DNA of 37,280 nucleotides from Modestobacter muralis (GTDB lineage: Bacteria > Actinomycetota > Actinomycetes > Mycobacteriales > Geodermatophilaceae). A program made the position numbers and the translations under genes. The DNA lies in NCBI RefSeq assembly GCF_010682105.1, contig NZ_JAAGWH010000048.1:1-37280 (forward strand), given 5' to 3'. The notes beneath the pieces were generated by a model. The model saw only the letters and a program-made list of their open reading frames with translations. It was not told the DNA's origin and did not search any database. Shown one piece after another: positions 34,910 through 37,280 of this stretch; the first letter of the stretch is position 1; every line of letters begins with the position of its first letter.

Positions 34910-35394
34910 GACTGCTCCCCCTCGGTGAACCGGGCCACCAGCCGGTCGTTGACCGCCCGGGGCACCAGCGAGGACACGTCGCCGCCGAACCTGGCGATCT
35001 GCTTGACCAGGCTGGAGGACAGGTGCCCGACCTGGGGTGCGGTGGGCACGAAGAGCGTCTCGATCCCGGCCAGCTCGCGGTTCATCTGGGCCATCTGCAG
35101 CTCGTACTCGAAGTCACCGACCGCGCGCAGGCCCTTGACGATCACCGGGACGTCGTGGCTGCGGCACCAGTCGACCAGCAGGCCGGAGAAGCTGGTGACC
35201 GTCACGTTCGGGCACGCCTCCACCGCCCGGCGCAGCAGCTCCATGCGCTCGTCGACGTCGAAGAGTCCGGCCTTGCCCGGGTTCACCAGCACCGCCACGA
35301 CCAGTTCGTCGTACAGGGCCGCGGCGCGCGTGATCACGTCGACATGGCCGTTGGTGACCGGGTCGAACGAGCCTGGACAGACCGCACGCCTCAC
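34906..35394 (-). CDS. coaD: Phosphopantetheine adenylyltransferase
   Basis: Transfers AMP from ATP to 4'-phosphopantetheine in coenzyme A synthesis. 162 residues from GTG 35394: AVCPGSFDPVTNGHVDVI (nucleotidyltransferase TxGH motif), VIVKGLRAVGDFEYELQMAQMNR, and the SSSLVKQIA tail motif. The start overlaps the rsmD stop by GTGA; a frame reaching 35466 adds residues not found in the family. Confidence 0.97.
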   Translation of the reverse strand: MRRAVCPGSFDPVTNGHVDVITRAAALYDELVVAVLVNPGKAGLFDVDERMELLRRAVEACPNVTVTSFSGLLVDWCRSHDVPVIVKGLRAVGDFEYELQMAQMNRELAGIETLFVPTAPQVGHLSSSLVKQIARFGGDVSSLVPRAVNDRLVARFTEGEQS

Positions 35395-35945
35395 GGGAAG
35401 CGACCGTACCGGAGCACCGCCTCCCCGTAGCGCCGATCTCGGATGCCCTCCAGGGGTGTCGGCCACTCGAAGGGCGCCTCGCGGCTGGAACGCTCGACCA
35501 CGACGACGGCGTCCGGGGTGAGCCAGCCCCCGGCGACCAGCGCGCGCAGCACGCCCAGCACCTCCTCCAGGGGGGCGGCGTACGGCGGGTCGGCGAAGAC
35601 CAGGTCGAAGGGCGCCGTCGCGGGGACGGCGACGACGGCCGGGACGCTGCCGGGCAGCACCACCGCCCCGCGCATCCGCATCATCGCGACGTTGTCCCGC
35701 AGGACGGGCAGCACCCCGCCGCCGTTCTCCACCAGGACCACCTCGGCCGCGCCGCGGGACAGCGCCTCCAGCCCCAGGGCACCCGTCCCCGCGTAGAGGT
35801 CGAGCACCCGGGCACCCTCGAGGTCGATCATCGAGCCGAGGGAGTTGAACAGGCCCTCCCGGGCCCGGTCACCGGTGGGCCGCACCCCCGTCCGCGGCAC
35901 CTTGAGCGTCCGCCCCCCGGCCACGCCGGAGATCAGCCGCGTCAT
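35391..35945 (-). CDS. rsmD: 16S rRNA (guanine966-N2)-methyltransferase
   Basis: SAM-dependent methyltransferase of 16S rRNA. 184 residues: MTRLISGVAGGRTL, RPTGDRAREGLFNSL, the SAM motif LDLYAGTGALGLEALSRGA and catalytic FADPPYAAPL. Strong AGGAGGGGG site just before ATG 35945, 88 bp after recG with element R4 in between, so it may be re-initiated or separately promoted. Confidence 0.96.
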   Translation of the reverse strand: MTRLISGVAGGRTLKVPRTGVRPTGDRAREGLFNSLGSMIDLEGARVLDLYAGTGALGLEALSRGAAEVVLVENGGGVLPVLRDNVAMMRMRGAVVLPGSVPAVVAVPATAPFDLVFADPPYAAPLEEVLGVLRALVAGGWLTPDAVVVVERSSREAPFEWPTPLEGIRDRRYGEAVLRYGRFP

Positions 35946-35975
35946 CGCTCCCCCTCCTGGGACGACGCCGGTGCC

Positions 35976-36036
35976 GGCCCCGTCCAGAGGCTCGCCCCGA
36001 GCTCGCGAGGGGTGAGGGGGACGGGGTCCTTCGTCA
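35976..36036 (-). repeat. Stop-codon-linked stem-loop element after recG (R4)
   Basis: On the minus strand TGACGAAGGACCCC begins at the recG stop. Outer stem: GGCCCCGTCC (35976-35985) against GGACGGGGTCC (36019-36029), one bulge. Inner stem: CTCGCCCC (35991-35998) against GGGGTGAG (36009-36016) with one wobble, around GAGCTCGCGA. The head and bulge match R3, while the stem bases differ. Confidence 0.75.
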
Positions 36037-37280
36037 TGCCTTCTCCAGGTAGTCGGCGCGCTCGTCGAGGCTCATCGCGGCCACGGCGGCGGCCAGTTCG
36101 GGGTGGTCGGCCAGGCCGCGGCCCTGCTCGACCAGCGCGGTCGCCTCGGCGCGGGCCTCGGCGATGAGCGCCTCGTCGTCGACGAGCGAGAGCAGCCGCA
36201 CCCCGGAGCGGCGGCCGGACTGGGCGGCGCCGAGGACGTCGCCCTCCCGCCGGGTCTCCAGGTCCAGCCGGGCCAGGGCGAACCCGTCGGTGGTGGAGGC
36301 GACCGCGGCCAGCCGCTGCCCGGTGGCCGAGCTGCTGGGCGCCTCGCTGACCAGCAGGCACAGCCCGGCGTGCTTGCCCCGGGCCACCCGGCCGCGCAGC
36401 TGGTGGAGCTGGCTGACCCCGAACCGGTCGGCGTCCATCACGACCATGACGGTCGCGTTGGGCACGTCGACGCCGACCTCGACCACGGTGGTGGCGACCA
36501 GGACGTCGACCTCGGCGGCGGCGAAGGCCCGCATCCGGGCCTCCTTGTCCTCGGGGGTCATCCGGCCGTGCAGCACCTCGACCCGCAGCGCGGACAGGGG
36601 CCCGGCACGCAGGCCCTCGGCGACGTCGAGCACCGCCAGGGGCGGGCGCTTGTCGCTGGTGCCGGCCTTCTCCTCCGGCATCGGGGCGCCGTCGGCGCCG
36701 TCCGGGCCGTCGTCGCCCTTGCCGCCCTCGTCGAGGTCGCCGATCCGCGGGCAGACGACGTAGGCCTGCCGGCCGGCGGCGACCTCCTCCCGGACCCGGG
36801 CCCAGGCGCGGTCCAGCCAGGCCGGCTTCTCCCCCACCGGCACGACCGAGCTGGAGACCCCGCCGCGGCCGGCGGGCAGCTGGCGCAGCGTGGAGGTCTC
36901 CAGGTCGCCGTAGACGGTCATCGCCACGGTGCGCGGGATCGGGGTGGCGGTCATGACGAGCACGTGCGGCGGGCGGTTGCCCTTGGCGCGCAGGGCGTCG
37001 CGCTGCTCGACGCCGAAGCGGTGCTGCTCGTCGACCACGACCAGCCCCAGGTCGGCGAACTCCACGCCCTCCTGCAGCAGCGCGTGGGTGCCGACGACGA
37101 TGCCGGCGCTGCCGTCGGCGACCGCGGCCCGGGCCTGCCGGCGGACGGCGGCCTTCTGCGACCCGGTGAGCAGCTGCACCCGGGTGCCGGAGGCATCGCC
37201 GTCCACCTCACCGGCCCGGCCCAGCGGGCCCAGGATCGCGGCCAGGCTGCGGGCGTGCTGGGCGGCCAGGACCTCGGTGG
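36034..37280 (-). CDS. recG: ATP-dependent DNA helicase RecG (5' end outside window)
   Basis: Superfamily 2 helicase that reverses stalled replication forks and branch-migrates Holliday junctions. 415 codons visible, C-terminal part only, beginning within TEVLAAQHARSL (motif Ia). Motif II is DEQHRFG, motif III MTATPIPRTVAM, and the second RecA fold shows VLHGRM, ATTVVEVGVDVPNATVMVV and QLRGRVARGKHAG (motifs IV-VI). A 30-residue Gly/Asp-rich insertion (DEGGKGDDGPDGADG) lies in the second fold. It ends in LEKA and is followed immediately by element R4. Confidence 0.96.
   Translation of the reverse strand, partial: TEVLAAQHARSLAAILGPLGRAGEVDGDASGTRVQLLTGSQKAAVRRQARAAVADGSAGIVVGTHALLQEGVEFADLGLVVVDEQHRFGVEQRDALRAKGNRPPHVLVMTATPIPRTVAMTVYGDLETSTLRQLPAGRGGVSSSVVPVGEKPAWLDRAWARVREEVAAGRQAYVVCPRIGDLDEGGKGDDGPDGADGAPMPEEKAGTSDKRPPLAVLDVAEGLRAGPLSALRVEVLHGRMTPEDKEARMRAFAAAEVDVLVATTVVEVGVDVPNATVMVVMDADRFGVSQLHQLRGRVARGKHAGLCLLVSEAPSSSATGQRLAAVASTTDGFALARLDLETRREGDVLGAAQSGRRSGVRLLSLVDDEALIAEARAEATALVEQGRGLADHPELAAAVAAMSLDERADYLEKA

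Overview
The window is a dense, very GC-rich stretch of core chromosome from an actinobacterium. The gene order (dprA, comM, yraN, DUF2469, rnhB, lepB, rplS, trmD, rimM, khpA, rpsP, then ffh, glnD-glnB-amtB, ftsY, smc, mutM, rnc, rpmF, yceD, a SepIVA-like gene, coaD, rsmD, recG) is the standard actinobacterial arrangement. Frequent GTG starts, 4-base GTGA/ATGA stop-start overlaps and an Ala/Pro-rich tail on S16 fit that phylum. A member of the Geodermatophilaceae (Blastococcus, Modestobacter, Geodermatophilus) is my best guess. That is inference from style and gene order, not a database result.

Layout, read in the minus direction in which nearly everything is transcribed. At the right end recG (5' end outside the window), rsmD, coaD and a coiled-coil DivIVA/SepIVA-type gene form one run. 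Next comes yceD-rpmF-rnc-mutM-acyP, joining ribosome, rRNA-processing and DNA-repair genes, then a small coiled-coil protein and smc. The middle holds plus-strand genes: an EEP-family phosphodiesterase and a PhoD-like phosphatase divergent from ftsY, and a SpoIIE-type phosphatase with PAS/GAF-like sensing and a NiCoT nickel/cobalt transporter divergent from the nitrogen operon amtB-glnB-glnD. Further left lie a small zinc-ribbon protein, ffh followed closely by an amidohydrolase, a proline-rich microprotein and proS, with a plus-strand VOC protein convergent to proS. The ribosomal run rpsP-khpA-rimM-trmD-(Nudix)-rplS leads to lepB, an orphan LuxR-type regulator with a degenerate receiver domain, rnhB-DUF2469, and finally yraN-comM-dprA (dprA 3' end outside the window).

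Functional themes: SRP-dependent protein export is complete here (ffh, ftsY, lepB). Translation genes (rpsP, rplS, rpmF, rimM, trmD, proS, rnc, rsmD) alternate with DNA maintenance and processing genes (smc, recG, mutM, rnhB, comM, dprA). amtB-glnB-glnD is a complete ammonium uptake and PII signalling unit.

The most unusual structures are: (1) a second, diverged copy of the comM 3' end between comM and dprA, with a small membrane-protein gene inserted in the opposite orientation; (2) a family of stem-loop elements that begin exactly at stop codons (after smc, the small coiled-coil gene, recG and, more degenerate, the zinc-ribbon gene), two of which bracket smc and two of which show compensatory stem changes; (3) two genes (the nickel transporter and smc) with nearly identical apparent leaderless promoters, smc also carrying a 16-bp palindrome; (4) a 14-bp tandem repeat built on the stop/start junction of phoD and the EEP gene. 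I see no CRISPR array, tRNA, rRNA, transposase or phage gene.
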